From Palauibacter sp022826685 (GTDB lineage: Bacteria > Gemmatimonadota > Gemmatimonadetes > Palauibacterales > Palauibacteraceae), in the NCBI RefSeq assembly GCF_965221685.1, contig NZ_OZ244907.1: a stretch of 64,000 nucleotides of DNA, one strand, 5' to 3'. The position numbers were made by a program, and so were the translations under genes. The notes under the pieces were generated by a model that was not told the origin of the DNA, did not search any database, and saw only the letters and a list, made by a program, of their open reading frames with translations. Below, piece after piece: positions 17,196 through 25,246 of this stretch (the stretch's first letter is position 1; every line of letters begins with the position of its first letter).

Positions 17196-17633
17196 CTAAC
17201 CGCCGCGATATGCCTCGTTACAGGCCTCTTCACCCTCTGCGTCGAGACCTGCGATCATGCCGCCGACCAGCCCGGTGGCGCCGCCCACGGCAGCCCCACC
17301 CAAACCTCCGGATCCGAGAAAGCTCATGCGCATGTCGTTTTCATACTCCACGCAGAGTTCCGCAGCGGTCTGTGCGTGCACCTGTGTCGGCATGGTCGCC
17401 GTCAGGCCGAGGCCGGCGATGAGGGCTATCGCAACGGCCCGTTTCGCGGCGAACCTCAAGCGCCAGGCCACGTAGGACCACAGGCCCACGACCAGGAGGG
17501 CGGCGCCGGGCGCGTTCATGGCCCCTTCGGCATACCGCCATACGAAGAACGCGGTGCCGAGAATCGCCACTGCAAGCGCGATGTAGTGGCGGGAAATCCT
17601 GGGGGTTTCTGCTGTGGATTGCTTCCTCATCAT
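17196..17633 (-). CDS. Small membrane protein, 145 aa
   Basis: ATG at 17633 follows a strong GGAGGGG ribosome site. The protein has three hydrophobic segments (ALAVAILGTAFFVW, APGAALLVVGLWSYVAW and AVAIALIAGLGLTATM) followed by a signal-peptidase-like QVHAQ, an acidic stretch, and a glycine-rich GGLGGAAVGGATGLVGGMIAG that may be a further membrane helix. No family recognised. It is the last of a series of small genes downstream of the IS1595-type transposase. Confidence 0.5.
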   Translation of the reverse strand: MMRKQSTAETPRISRHYIALAVAILGTAFFVWRYAEGAMNAPGAALLVVGLWSYVAWRLRFAAKRAVAIALIAGLGLTATMPTQVHAQTAAELCVEYENDMRMSFLGSGGLGGAAVGGATGLVGGMIAGLDAEGEEACNEAYRGG

Positions 17634-17800
17634 ACGTCCCCTCCTCTGGCGGGCACGCGGGGCTGCTCCCGAGTTCAGGTGGTGGCCCCGACGGGGCCTT
17701 GTCGTTGCGGGATGGTAGATGATTCGGGCGGGTGACGCTAGCTGCTTGCTCTGTTGATTGACCAAGGTGACGGCATAGCTATCTTCGGGAATTATACAGA

Positions 17801-17921
17801 TCACTTGACGGAGCGAGCTTCCGGCTTCGCCGCCATCATCCGACGTACAACCTCCTCGGGAATCCGGTCCTTCACGAGGCGGGTGAACCTTCTTCGACAG
17901 CGGTTCCTTCTTGTCAGACAT
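17801..17921 (-). pseudogene. Short basic peptide gene with a one-base frameshift
   Basis: ATG at 17921 follows GGAGGGAGGG and reads MSDKKEPLSKK. Deleting one A there would continue as FTRLVKDRIPEEVVRRMMAA and stop at 17801. As written, the original frame runs into poor sequence. Either a recent frameshift or a coincidence; function unknown. Confidence 0.3.
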
Positions 17922-17950
17922 TTCGCGCCCTCCCTCCGGCCCCGTTGGGA

Positions 17951-18229
17951 TCAGAACGCCAAGAATGCTACGATGAAGTATGCAACGATCACGCCGAGGA
18001 CGATCATGAAGGAGAGAAACCACGGCGGGTCCTTCTCGTTCTCGTAGTCCTCGGGGTGGCGAAGCCGGTCGGCGAGGTAGCGCCCGTACTCCTGGCTCCA
18101 GGGGTCGTGGAGTTTCACGGGTTCCTCCTTCGGGGGTCTTTTGGCTGCACACTCCGCGCAGAGGCCGTCGCGGACGTGTGGACGCCATGGATGGGCACAT
18201 TCGGCAAAGCGGGTTGAGGGGAAGGTCAT
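17951..18229 (-). CDS. Small protein with Cys/His cluster and C-terminal membrane helix, 92 aa
   Basis: ATG at 18229 overlaps the previous stop by 4 bases (ATGA). Residues 10-30 hold CAHPWRPHVRDGLCAECAAK, a plausible zinc site (Cys, His, Cys-x2-Cys). The C-terminus is one strong transmembrane helix (FMIVLGVIVAYFIVAFLAF). It lies third in the chain transposase - 138-residue protein - this gene. Function unknown. Confidence 0.5.
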   Translation of the reverse strand: MTFPSTRFAECAHPWRPHVRDGLCAECAAKRPPKEEPVKLHDPWSQEYGRYLADRLRHPEDYENEKDPPWFLSFMIVLGVIVAYFIVAFLAF

Positions 18230-18642
18230 TGCCCGAAGAACAGGGGTTCCAAGGTCATGCGAAGAAACTGCCACCGGAGAAGGGGCTTGCCCTTGACCAT
18301 GTAAACGCATTCTCCTTCGTCGTTTAGCGTCAGGGTCGCTTCGGTGTCAGGGCTATTGCTATTGAATGAACTGTACGTCTGAATGCCCTCTTTCTGCAAA
18401 ACGAACCACACATGAGCATCCGACAATTCGTCCGGGGGTAGCCCCGGTTCACACTGCGAGACAACAAAGGCTGGACGTCTTGCGTCGTCCCTCGCCCGGC
18501 GAGTTGTTTTCCAGTCGCCTTTTTCGAATTGCTTCGTGTATTCGTCCACCGTAATTCGCAGCTTGCCGAACTCGCATCCGTACGAACACGCTTTACGGGC
18601 ACTAATCCAGTCGAAGTCATGCGCTCTTGGATCGTCTTTCAT
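18226..18642 (-). CDS. Hypothetical protein, 138 aa, coupled to the transposase
   Basis: ATG at 18642 overlaps the transposase stop by 4 bases, so translation is coupled. The protein is soluble, with DFDWISARKACSYGCEFGK near the start and a strand-rich C-terminal half (EATLTLNDEGECVYMVKGKP). No family recognised. IS1595-group elements are known to carry passenger genes; the tight coupling suggests this is one. Confidence 0.55.
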   Translation of the reverse strand: MKDDPRAHDFDWISARKACSYGCEFGKLRITVDEYTKQFEKGDWKTTRRARDDARRPAFVVSQCEPGLPPDELSDAHVWFVLQKEGIQTYSSFNSNSPDTEATLTLNDEGECVYMVKGKPLLRWQFLRMTLEPLFFGQ

Positions 18643-19553
18643 TTCACCAACTCCCGGTAGACCAGCCGCCGACCGATCACGCCGGCCACGATGTGTTCCA
18701 TCTGGTCGATCGTATCCAGCGACCGGATGTTGTGACGGCCCGCGAACTCGTTCGCGTAACGCTGTAGGTGCTTCGCGCTCATGTTGTGGAAGGTGCCCTT
18801 GTGGGCGCGTTTGAGCATGAACCAAAAGCTCTCCACGCCATTCGTGTGAGCTATCCCCCGGACATACTCCGCTATCGAGTGCTTCACCGTCTCGCGATTC
18901 TCCAGTCCCTCGTAAGCCTTCGCTTCGTCCGTATACACCTTGGCTCCCTTCGCCGTGCGTTCCTTCACGAACCCCCGCAACGTCTCCTTGTCCGTGCGCT
19001 CGACAACGCGGGAAACTACTCGGTTCGTGTCGCGATCCTTCGCGCCGACCACCGCAGTCTTCCCAACCATGCCGCGGCCGAGGTTCTGCCGCTTGCTCGC
19101 ATGACGGTTCCGCCCCAGGCCACCCACATATGTCTCGTCCACCTCCACCGGCCCACCGAACGGAATCGGGACGCCCTCGAAGGCTTGCCGGATCCGGTGC
19201 AGCATGAACCAGACCGTAGCCTGCGTCACCTTCAAATCGCGGTGCAGCTTCATGCTCGACACGCTCTTGAGATTCGTGCAGACGAGATAGATCGCGATGG
19301 CCCACTTCCGAAGCGGGATGTTGCTTTCCTCCAAGGCCGTGTTGGTCTTGAGGGAGAAGTACTGGCGGCAGTCCGAGCACCTGTAGGGCATGGGCTTGCC
19401 GCTCTTGGTGCGGTACGCACGGACAGACCCGCACCGAAGACAGGAGATTTCGCCAGAGGGCCAGTAGATCGACTCGAACCAGCGAACAGCCGCATCCTCG
19501 TCCGGGAACGTGCGCACCGGGTCGAGTTCGCCATCGTTCTCTCGTTGTTCCAT
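18639..19553 (-). CDS. IS1595-family (ISXO2-like) transposase
   Basis: This 304-residue transposase has an N-terminal zinc ribbon (CLRCGS about residue 40, CSDC about 60) and the ISXO2-like DDE domain: VEVDETYVGG, KVYTDEAKAYEGL and HTNGVESFWFMLKRAHKG. It appears full length. ATG at 19553 (MEQRENDGELDP) fits family length better than the longer open frame. No terminal inverted repeats were found by eye around 18.2 or 19.6-19.7 kb, so element limits are uncertain. Confidence 0.85.
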   Translation of the reverse strand: MEQRENDGELDPVRTFPDEDAAVRWFESIYWPSGEISCLRCGSVRAYRTKSGKPMPYRCSDCRQYFSLKTNTALEESNIPLRKWAIAIYLVCTNLKSVSSMKLHRDLKVTQATVWFMLHRIRQAFEGVPIPFGGPVEVDETYVGGLGRNRHASKRQNLGRGMVGKTAVVGAKDRDTNRVVSRVVERTDKETLRGFVKERTAKGAKVYTDEAKAYEGLENRETVKHSIAEYVRGIAHTNGVESFWFMLKRAHKGTFHNMSAKHLQRYANEFAGRHNIRSLDTIDQMEHIVAGVIGRRLVYRELVK

Positions 19554-19769
19554 AGCGTGGGAGATTACCTGCGTTTCGGTGCCGGTACAACCCACCGCTT
19601 CCACGGTCAGCAACACGCCGATATTCGCTTTCTAGTAACGATTCGGGAGTCTGATTGGCAGCGCCATTCAGCGGAGGATCGCCCCGCCGGAAGGCTCTGG
19701 AACGCACTGGAACGTAGGACTTTTCCGACCGGTTGCGCCTCTTTTCGACGGCGCTCCACCGTTTCGCGC

Positions 19770-20303
19770 ATGGAGACGCTGGAGCAGCAGTTCAGGTCGC
19801 AGTTGGACGCGTTCGTCGAACGCACCGGTATCGGCCTGGCCACGCTCGGCCGGAAGGCGCTGGGCGACCCCAACCTCATGCGTCAGATCGCGAGGGGCCG
19901 CTCCCCGACGCTCCGGACGGTCGACCGGATGCTGCAGTTCATGGCCGCCTACGAGCGGGAGCGGCATTGCGCTCGGGATCCTCCGCGCCGGCGGCACCGG
20001 AGGCCGAAGCCGCGAACGAACCGAACGAGAAGACCTGGAACGATGACCAAACGTCCGAGAAACCCGAACACCACTTCGCCGACACGCCTGCTGCGCCGCC
20101 CCGAGGTCGAGGCCCGGACCGGCCTGTCGCGGAGCTCGATCTACCAGCGGATGGCGGAGGGACGCTTTCCCCGGCCGGTCCCGCTGGGCGAGCACGCCGT
20201 GGGCTGGATCGAGTCGGAGATCGAGGAGTGGGTCCGCAAGCGGGTCTCGGCAGGCAGGACGCCGAAGAAGGCGGCGCCCACGAACCATCACGGAAAGGAC
20301 TAG
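19770..20303 (+). CDS. Fused small regulator and AlpA-type excisionase
   Basis: One open frame of 177 residues joins two units. Residues 1-68 (METLEQQFRSQLDAFVERTG, KALGDPNLMRQIARGRSPTL) match the broken gene at 16716. Residues 92-177 are an AlpA protein starting at an internal ATG (20043): RLLRRPEVEARTGLSRSSIY, RFPRPVPLGEHAVGWIESE. The joining stretch is arginine/proline-rich and has no stop. In an alternative frame a TGA overlaps the AlpA ATG, so the fusion may come from a frameshift. AlpA could be made alone from 20043. A TrbC-like gene follows directly. Confidence 0.6.
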   Translation: METLEQQFRSQLDAFVERTGIGLATLGRKALGDPNLMRQIARGRSPTLRTVDRMLQFMAAYERERHCARDPPRRRHRRPKPRTNRTRRPGTMTKRPRNPNTTSPTRLLRRPEVEARTGLSRSSIYQRMAEGRFPRPVPLGEHAVGWIESEIEEWVRKRVSAGRTPKKAAPTNHHGKD

Positions 20304-20309
20304 AGGGCG

Positions 20310-20603
20310 ATGAGACACTTGAGAAACACCATGCGGGCTGCCGCCTGGGTCGCGATTGGACTGCTTTTTCTGGTGCCCGGCGCGCTCCACGCCCAGGGCA
20401 CGAGCCCGTGGGTCGATGCGGTGAACGAGCTACAGACGCAGTTCACGGGGCCGATCGCCCGGGGCCTGTCGCTGATCGCGATCGTGGTGGGCGGTCTGAT
20501 GTTCGCGTTCGGCGAGGGCGGGAGCAAGCGCACGCTGGCCGGGATCATCTTCGGGATCGGGATGGCGATGGGCGCGGTGAACTTCCTGGGCTGGCTGTTC
20601 TGA
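20310..20603 (+). CDS. TrbC/VirB2-family conjugal pilin
   Basis: The 97-residue protein has a signal peptide ending ALHAQG and two long hydrophobic helices (IARGLSLIAIVVGGLMFAFG and TLAGIIFGIGMAMGAVNFLG) separated by a short charged loop, the layout of TrbC/VirB2 pilins. Its TGA overlaps the next ATG (TGATG). The following TrbD-like gene and TrbE fragment confirm a type IV secretion block. Confidence 0.75.
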   Translation: MRHLRNTMRAAAWVAIGLLFLVPGALHAQGTSPWVDAVNELQTQFTGPIARGLSLIAIVVGGLMFAFGEGGSKRTLAGIIFGIGMAMGAVNFLGWLF

Positions 20604-20908
20604 TGCGGAATCTCGAACGCTGGCCGGGTTACGCGGCGCTCAACCGCCCGCTGACGGTGCTGGGCGTGGAGCGGCGTCTGTTCCTGCTGGGCGCGACGCT
20701 GGCGGTCGCGGTTTGGAACGCGACGGCCTCGCTCGTGGCGGGCGGCCTGGTGTTCGCGGGTTGCTACGGCGGGGGCTGGCTGGCGGGCCGCAAGGACCCG
20801 GCGATGCTGGCAGTGCTCCGGTCGAGCGCGCGGTATCCGGCACGGTTCGATCCGGGCAAATGGGCGGACGAGCCGTGGCATCTTCGCATCCGGGTGGACT
20901 CGAAGTGA
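20603..20908 (+). CDS. TrbD/VirB3-family protein
   Basis: This 101-residue protein has the VirB3/TrbD layout: a short N-terminal arm (NLERWPGYAALNRPLTVLGV), two adjacent membrane helices (LFLLGATLAVAVWNATASL and VAGGLVFAGCYGGGWLAG) and a basic tail ending DPGKWADEPWHLRIRVDSK. It starts in the TrbC stop and its own stop overlaps the GTG of the TrbE fragment. Confidence 0.7.
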   Translation: MRNLERWPGYAALNRPLTVLGVERRLFLLGATLAVAVWNATASLVAGGLVFAGCYGGGWLAGRKDPAMLAVLRSSARYPARFDPGKWADEPWHLRIRVDSK

Positions 20909-21201
20909 GGGTCGCCGAGGAACTGCGGGCGTACGAGGCGGCGGGTTCGCTGGCCGAGGAGCTGCCCTATTGGGGCTGGCTGGAGGACGGCCGCACCTGT
21001 CTGACCCGTTCGGGCGAGCCGGTGGCGGCTGCTGTCCGGGCTCGGTTCCGACACGTGTCTCGAATTCCAACTGCTTCGTCGTCCGCACGGGCCGCCTCGC
21101 CGAGCGGATGGGGACGAGGCCGGCGTCGCGGCGGTCTCGGCGCGGAAGCGTCGAGCGTTCCTAGCCGGACGCGTGCGGCGACTCGAAGCCTACGTGACAT
21201 G
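20905..21201 (+). pseudogene. TrbE/VirB4 N-terminal fragment
   Basis: GTG at 20905 opens RVAEELRAYEAAGSLAEELP then WLEDGRTCLTRSGE, like the start of TrbE/VirB4 ATPases. Near 21015 the sense shifts frame (GLGSDTCLEFQLLRRPHG, RRAFLAGRVRRLEAYVT) and stops at about 21201. The ATPase domain, some 700 residues, is missing. The break lies about 50 bases from the edge of the next element, which suggests that element's insertion truncated the conjugation operon. Confidence 0.6.
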
Positions 21202-21254
21202 AGCTATTGAATTCACATGTCGCTGTGACCGTTGAGCTTACGGGATTCGACGTT

Positions 21255-21288
21255 CGGATTCCCGCTGTTTGACTCCCGCCGATTGACC
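21255..21288 (+). repeat. Integrase-flanking inverted repeat, left
   Basis: Begins CGGATTCCCGCTGTTTGACT and continues CCCGCCGATTGA. It matches, in inverted orientation, 30943-30976 at 25 of the first 31 positions. Each copy lies within 10 bases of an integrase stop codon. Likely recombinase arm or attachment sequence marking the left edge of the mobilizable element. Confidence 0.6.
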
Positions 21289-21294
21289 TTGGGG

Positions 21295-22452
21295 TCAGGC
21301 GCGACCTCTCGGGCGGTTGTCCAGAGCCTTCCTAAGCTGTCCCGCGTCGGCCTGCTGATAGCAGCGCAGGACCGTCTGGGCTTCCTTCCAACCGCCGAGC
21401 TCGCAGAGCACCTTGAGCGGCAGGTCCATCAGGTCGCTGGCGAACTTCCGCCTGAGCGAATGCCAGCCCCGCCGCGGCTTCGGCTCCAGTCCCGCGAGGG
21501 TCTGGGCCTTCTTCCACCACTGATAGGCTGAGACTCGGTGCAGGCACCGCGTGTGATCCTTCAACGAGGGAAGCACCGGGGCGTTTCCGCTCCCGGGACC
21601 CATCCTCCGCGCTTCCTCCAACACTGCGACCGCCTCGTCGGTCAGCGGTGTGACGTGCTCATAACCCGTCTTCTCGTGCTCCGCTCGCCACCGCACCTCA
21701 CGGTCCTCAAAGTCGATGTCGTGCCACCGAAGATGGCGGATGGCTCCGATGCGGTGCCCGGTTTCGTGCGCAAGCACGAGCGCGACATGGAACCGCCAAT
21801 CGACCTGCCGGGACACCCCGAGCATAGCCTGGTACTCCTCCTCGGAGAGGACGACCCGGGCGGGGTTCTTCTCCTTGGGCGTCCTCAGACCCCTCAGCGG
21901 GTTCGAGTCGAGAAGAAGCCTCCCCTCCTCGTCCCGGGACTTCGTTGCCCAGTTGAGCACCGCGAGCAGGAACTTGAGGTCCAACTCAATGGTCCGGTTG
22001 GAGACGGGCTTCCCGCTCGGTCCGACCCGGCCCGCCCGGCGCTCCCGGATGAAGCGGTCCCAATCGCGTTGCGACAGCGTCTCGGGCCTTCGATCGCGCC
22101 CGAGGAGGTCGAGGAACATCCTCGTCGCGACTCTGTCCCGGTACTGGACGCGCTCCCCTTTGGTGGGCGTCACCTCCTCACCGTAGATTTCAAAAACCCG
22201 TTCCAGGATGAGCGGCTCGGGCTCGGCTTCGGCCTTGCCGTTGGGTGCGTCGATGAAGCCTGCGGCGAACTGATCCGCCTGCCTCTTCGCGCGCGCCCAG
22301 TCACGGTGCTTGAGGGACCGGGTGCGCCTGCGCCCGTTCTCTCGCCACTCGATCTGGAAGATGCCGGTCTTCGGGTCGGGAAAGATCCTGACCCGGTTCC
22401 GGCCCCATTCACCGGCGCCGTAGGAGCGCCGGCTTCGTTTCGTGCGTGCCAT
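21295..22452 (-). CDS. Tyrosine recombinase/integrase (left copy)
   Basis: This 385-residue integrase starts MARTKRSRRSYGAGEWG (ATG 22452; a longer frame exists but the paralogue at 29777 supports this start). The catalytic set is complete: Arg in GHRIGAIRHLRW, HSLRRKF (His-x-x-Arg), GGWKEAQTVLRCY with the nucleophile tyrosine. An N-terminal basic DNA-binding segment and a core-binding domain (LSQRDWDRFIRERRAGR) precede it. It is a close paralogue of the right-hand integrase in opposite orientation. The two define the ends of the MobC/MobA/methylase element. Confidence 0.85.
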   Translation of the reverse strand: MARTKRSRRSYGAGEWGRNRVRIFPDPKTGIFQIEWRENGRRRTRSLKHRDWARAKRQADQFAAGFIDAPNGKAEAEPEPLILERVFEIYGEEVTPTKGERVQYRDRVATRMFLDLLGRDRRPETLSQRDWDRFIRERRAGRVGPSGKPVSNRTIELDLKFLLAVLNWATKSRDEEGRLLLDSNPLRGLRTPKEKNPARVVLSEEEYQAMLGVSRQVDWRFHVALVLAHETGHRIGAIRHLRWHDIDFEDREVRWRAEHEKTGYEHVTPLTDEAVAVLEEARRMGPGSGNAPVLPSLKDHTRCLHRVSAYQWWKKAQTLAGLEPKPRRGWHSLRRKFASDLMDLPLKVLCELGGWKEAQTVLRCYQQADAGQLRKALDNRPRGRA

Positions 22453-22475
22453 CGTTCGATTCCTCTCGATTCGAT

Positions 22476-22491
22476 GGACTGCACGATCTGC
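22476..22491 (-). repeat. 16-base core GCAGATCGTGCAGTCC in the left integrase leader
   Basis: The same 16-mer occurs in the leaders at 23315-23330 (minus) and 29741-29756 (plus), and inside attachment-like repeat copy 3 at 28805-28820. It could be the crossover core of the integrases. Confidence 0.5.
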
Positions 22492-22585
22492 GCAACCCCA
22501 AGGTCGCATGTGGCAGTCGTCTTGACCAGCGTTGGCTCCGACCTGCCGGATTCAGCCGCCGGTCTTTCGCTACCCCCGGATGGTC

Positions 22586-23197
22586 TCAATAACGGAACGA
22601 CGGAACGCGTCGGTTGTTCCCCCACCCTCGGAGCAGGCGACAGCCCGGCTGTCCTCGTTCACAAGGCTCCCACGTCAACCCCCTGTCAATCAAGCAGCCT
22701 CGGAAATACTCGGTTGCCGATTGCGAACGTTGTGGCGTAGTGCGTCTGCGATATCCTAGACCACCTACCTCCGCAGCCATCACCTCGCACTCCCGAATGC
22801 GGAAATCCACGTTCGCGCATTCCACTTCACAGATAGGTCGTGTTGGCAGGTTCGCGTAAGGATCCGGGCGCGTTTGAACGGATGTTACCATGGATGCCAC
22901 CACACCTGCGACGCGACGATCTGTGGCCACCATCGCGAGTAATGGAATGACGATTAGAATCGCGTACCGATGCTTGAGTACCCCTTGCCATACCGTACGC
23001 AGTTTATCTTGGCAGGTGGCTCTCCACCACGGCACCAACGTCTTGTCCCATAGTTTCTCTGCAACGCCGACCAGCGCCGCTGCGGCGGCCAGACTCCACC
23101 ACACCCATTGAGAGCTCTCGGCCCACTGCAGTTGGGCTCCGAACCCAACCGCAAAACTGGCAAGACCCCATACCGTCCACCGAAACCACGACCTCAT
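22586..23197 (-). CDS. Hypothetical membrane protein, 203 aa
   Basis: ATG at 23197 (MRSWFRWTVWGLASFAVGFG) lies directly after a fragment of integrase 5' sequence. Three hydrophobic segments are visible (N-terminal; WWSLAAAAALVGVAEKLWD; YAILIVIPLLAMVA), followed by a soluble cysteine-containing C-terminal domain (CEVECANVDFRIRECEV, and CRLLRG near the end). No family recognised. Its expression may depend on the promoter and leader borrowed from the integrase copy upstream. Confidence 0.5.
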   Translation of the reverse strand: MRSWFRWTVWGLASFAVGFGAQLQWAESSQWVWWSLAAAAALVGVAEKLWDKTLVPWWRATCQDKLRTVWQGVLKHRYAILIVIPLLAMVATDRRVAGVVASMVTSVQTRPDPYANLPTRPICEVECANVDFRIRECEVMAAEVGGLGYRRRTTPQRSQSATEYFRGCLIDRGLTWEPCERGQPGCRLLRGWGNNRRVPSFRY

Positions 23198-23330
23198 TTG
23201 CGTACCTCTCTTCGGGTCGGGAAACACCCGAACCCGGTTCCGGCCCCACTCGCCGCCGCATAGCTCCGGCGGCTTCTTTTCGTGCGTGCCATCGTTCGAT
23301 TCCTCTCGTTCGATGGACTGCACGATCTGC
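23198..23330 (-). pseudogene. 5' fragment of a third integrase copy with leader
   Basis: The leader (including the 16-mer core at 23315-23330), ATG at 23292 and about 30 codons (MARTKRSRRSY, then after a frameshift GEWGRNRVRVFPDPK) match both complete integrases. Similarity ends abruptly just before the membrane-protein start at 23197. It is a recombination relic. Confidence 0.65.
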
Positions 23331-23534
23331 GCGTTTGAAACCTCGCGCAGGGTTCGTTCGTCGTCCAGAGTTGGCGGTCCGGCCGACTCTGGCGCGGGCG
23401 CACCACGGGGGCGCTGGTTTCTGCGGTCTGCGGAGGAGCCAGATGTGTTTCCGTTGCACGGAAACTCTGGCCGGGGGATGCCCCCGGACCCCCGAAACGA
23501 CACTTCCGCGCGCCACCGAAGGAGGCCGCCCGAC

Positions 23535-23879
23535 ATGGCCCGTCCCCGGAAGCCCGAGGCCGAACGCAGGAGCCGCACGATCGGCGTGCGCGTCACCACC
23601 GCGGAAGCCGCGGAGATCGCCGAGCGGGCCGGAGCGGCCCGCATGACGAGGGGCGGCTACTTGCGCCGCAGGGCGCTGGGGCAGCCGGTCCGCGAAGCGG
23701 TCGTTCACCGTCTCGGCGCGGCTGAGCGGGTCGAACTCCACCGGATCGGCGTGAACCTGAACCAGATCGCCCGCGCCCTGAACTCGGGAGCGTCCGCGCC
23801 ACCTGGGACGCTGGAGGCGGTCGAGCGGGTGCGCAAGCTCACGTCCGATCTGCTGAGCGACGAGGCGCTGGACCGTTGA
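23535..23879 (+). CDS. mobC: MobC-family relaxosome accessory protein
   Basis: This 114-residue protein has a ribbon-helix-helix-like start (RSRTIGVRVTTAEAAEIAER, ARMTRGGYLRRRAL) and the MobC signature ELHRIGVNLNQIARALN. MobC helps the relaxase open oriT by binding and melting DNA. ATG at 23535 follows GGAGG. It overlaps the relaxase gene by 4 bases (TTGA). An oriT is expected in the 23340-23530 leader but no specific nick motif was recognised. Confidence 0.8.
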   Translation: MARPRKPEAERRSRTIGVRVTTAEAAEIAERAGAARMTRGGYLRRRALGQPVREAVVHRLGAAERVELHRIGVNLNQIARALNSGASAPPGTLEAVERVRKLTSDLLSDEALDR

Positions 23880-25087
23880 TCCCGAAGATCAACGGACTGG
23901 GCCGCTCGTTCGCCGGGGTCGCGGCGTACTGCCTGCACGATGCCCCGGAGCCGGACAATCGCCGTCCAGAGACGTCGGAGCGGGTCGGGTGGGCCGACAC
24001 CCGCAACCTCGCGACGTTCCGGCCGGAGCGGGCCGCGCGGCTGATGGCCGCGACGGCCAAGGCTGCCCCCGACCTCAAGCGGCTGGCGGGCGTGGCGCGA
24101 GGGGGCCGGAAGCTGGCGAAGCCGGTCCTGCACTACTCGCTCAGCTGGGCGCAGGACGAGACGCCCGACAAGCGGGAGATGAACCGGGCGGTGGACCGGA
24201 GTCTGGAGGCGCTGGGCCTGGAGGGCCACGAGGCGCTGATCGTCGCGCACGAGGACACTCGGCACCCGCATGTCCACGTCATCGCCAACCGGGTCGATCC
24301 GGAGACCGGGAAGGCGGCGACGCTGGGCAACAGCAAGCTCCGGCTGTCGCGCTGGGCCGAGGGCTACGAGCGGGAGCAGGGCCGGATCCGGTGCGAGCGG
24401 CGGGTCAGGAACAACGAGCGGCGGCGGGCGGGCCTGGAGGTGCCTCGGCCGACGGGGGACCGGCCCCGACACTGGGCGCGCGTTCGCCGCGAGGGGATGC
24501 AGCCCGGGCGAGCGCGTCGGACGAGGAAGCCGCGCCGCGAGGATCAAGTCGACGTGGCGGCATGGCGGCATGGCGAGGCGGAGGCTTGGGACACGGTCGC
24601 GGACGGGCGCCAGTCGAGCTTCCGGCACCTTGAGACCCGGGCGCGGAAGGAATGGGCCGAACTGCACAAGCGGCAGGAGGAGATGCGGCAGAGGCTCGAC
24701 CGGGAGAGCCGCACCGTGCTCGGGCGGCTCCGGATCTGGCGGACCGAGCGCTCGCTCAGGGAACTGGCCGGGGCGATCCGGGGCCGGGAGGATCTGATTG
24801 CGGGCTGGCGCGAGGATCTCAACCGGTACCACAGGGACGAGCGGGCCGAGTTGGGCAAGGCACACGGCGAGCGCGCCCAGGAGATCGAGCGCGGTTGGCG
24901 CAAGTTCTATCGAAACAGGCTGGTGGAGGCGGAGCGGCGCGCATGGTCAGTGCGCGAGACCATGAGGGAGCGGGAGCGCGAACAGACACGGGAGCGGGAG
25001 CGCGCCCGGACGATCACCCGCATTGTCGTACCGCGACCGCCCCGGCCCCGAGGCCCCGAGCGTGACCGGGGAGGGTTCGAGCGATGA
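23876..25087 (+). CDS. mobA: MobA/VirD2-family relaxase
   Basis: TTG start overlapping the MobC stop. The relaxase domain occupies about residues 1-200: the N-terminal AYCLHD region contains the likely nicking tyrosine, and HPHVHVI (HxHxH) near residue 130 is the metal-binding triad that defines this family. Residues 230-380 are a long, highly charged coiled coil. It would nick oriT and lead strand transfer through a conjugation apparatus supplied in trans, because the only T4SS genes nearby are truncated. The nearby MobC and flanking integrases mark a mobilizable element. Confidence 0.85.
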   Translation: MIPKINGLGRSFAGVAAYCLHDAPEPDNRRPETSERVGWADTRNLATFRPERAARLMAATAKAAPDLKRLAGVARGGRKLAKPVLHYSLSWAQDETPDKREMNRAVDRSLEALGLEGHEALIVAHEDTRHPHVHVIANRVDPETGKAATLGNSKLRLSRWAEGYEREQGRIRCERRVRNNERRRAGLEVPRPTGDRPRHWARVRREGMQPGRARRTRKPRREDQVDVAAWRHGEAEAWDTVADGRQSSFRHLETRARKEWAELHKRQEEMRQRLDRESRTVLGRLRIWRTERSLRELAGAIRGREDLIAGWREDLNRYHRDERAELGKAHGERAQEIERGWRKFYRNRLVEAERRAWSVRETMREREREQTRERERARTITRIVVPRPPRPRGPERDRGGFER

Positions 25088-25246
25088 ACCTGATGTCGGC
25101 ATCGCAGCGCGACACCGCCATGCGATGAGGCGGGGAAACCGAACAAGAAGCGCGGGTTCTCCGGTGTTTCTTGGCGGGAGTCCTCGCCCGGCGGAAGCCC
25201 GTCGTTAGATTGGGTATCCTGTCCCCGCTTTAGATGAGAGTGGCGC

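Noticed and set aside
18226..19700. Terminal inverted repeats of the IS1595-type element
   Set aside because: Only a weak GGGTTG similarity between the two sides was seen, too short to call.
23705..24865. 386-codon minus-strand frame opposite the relaxase
   Set aside because: Antisense shadow of the MobC/MobA genes.
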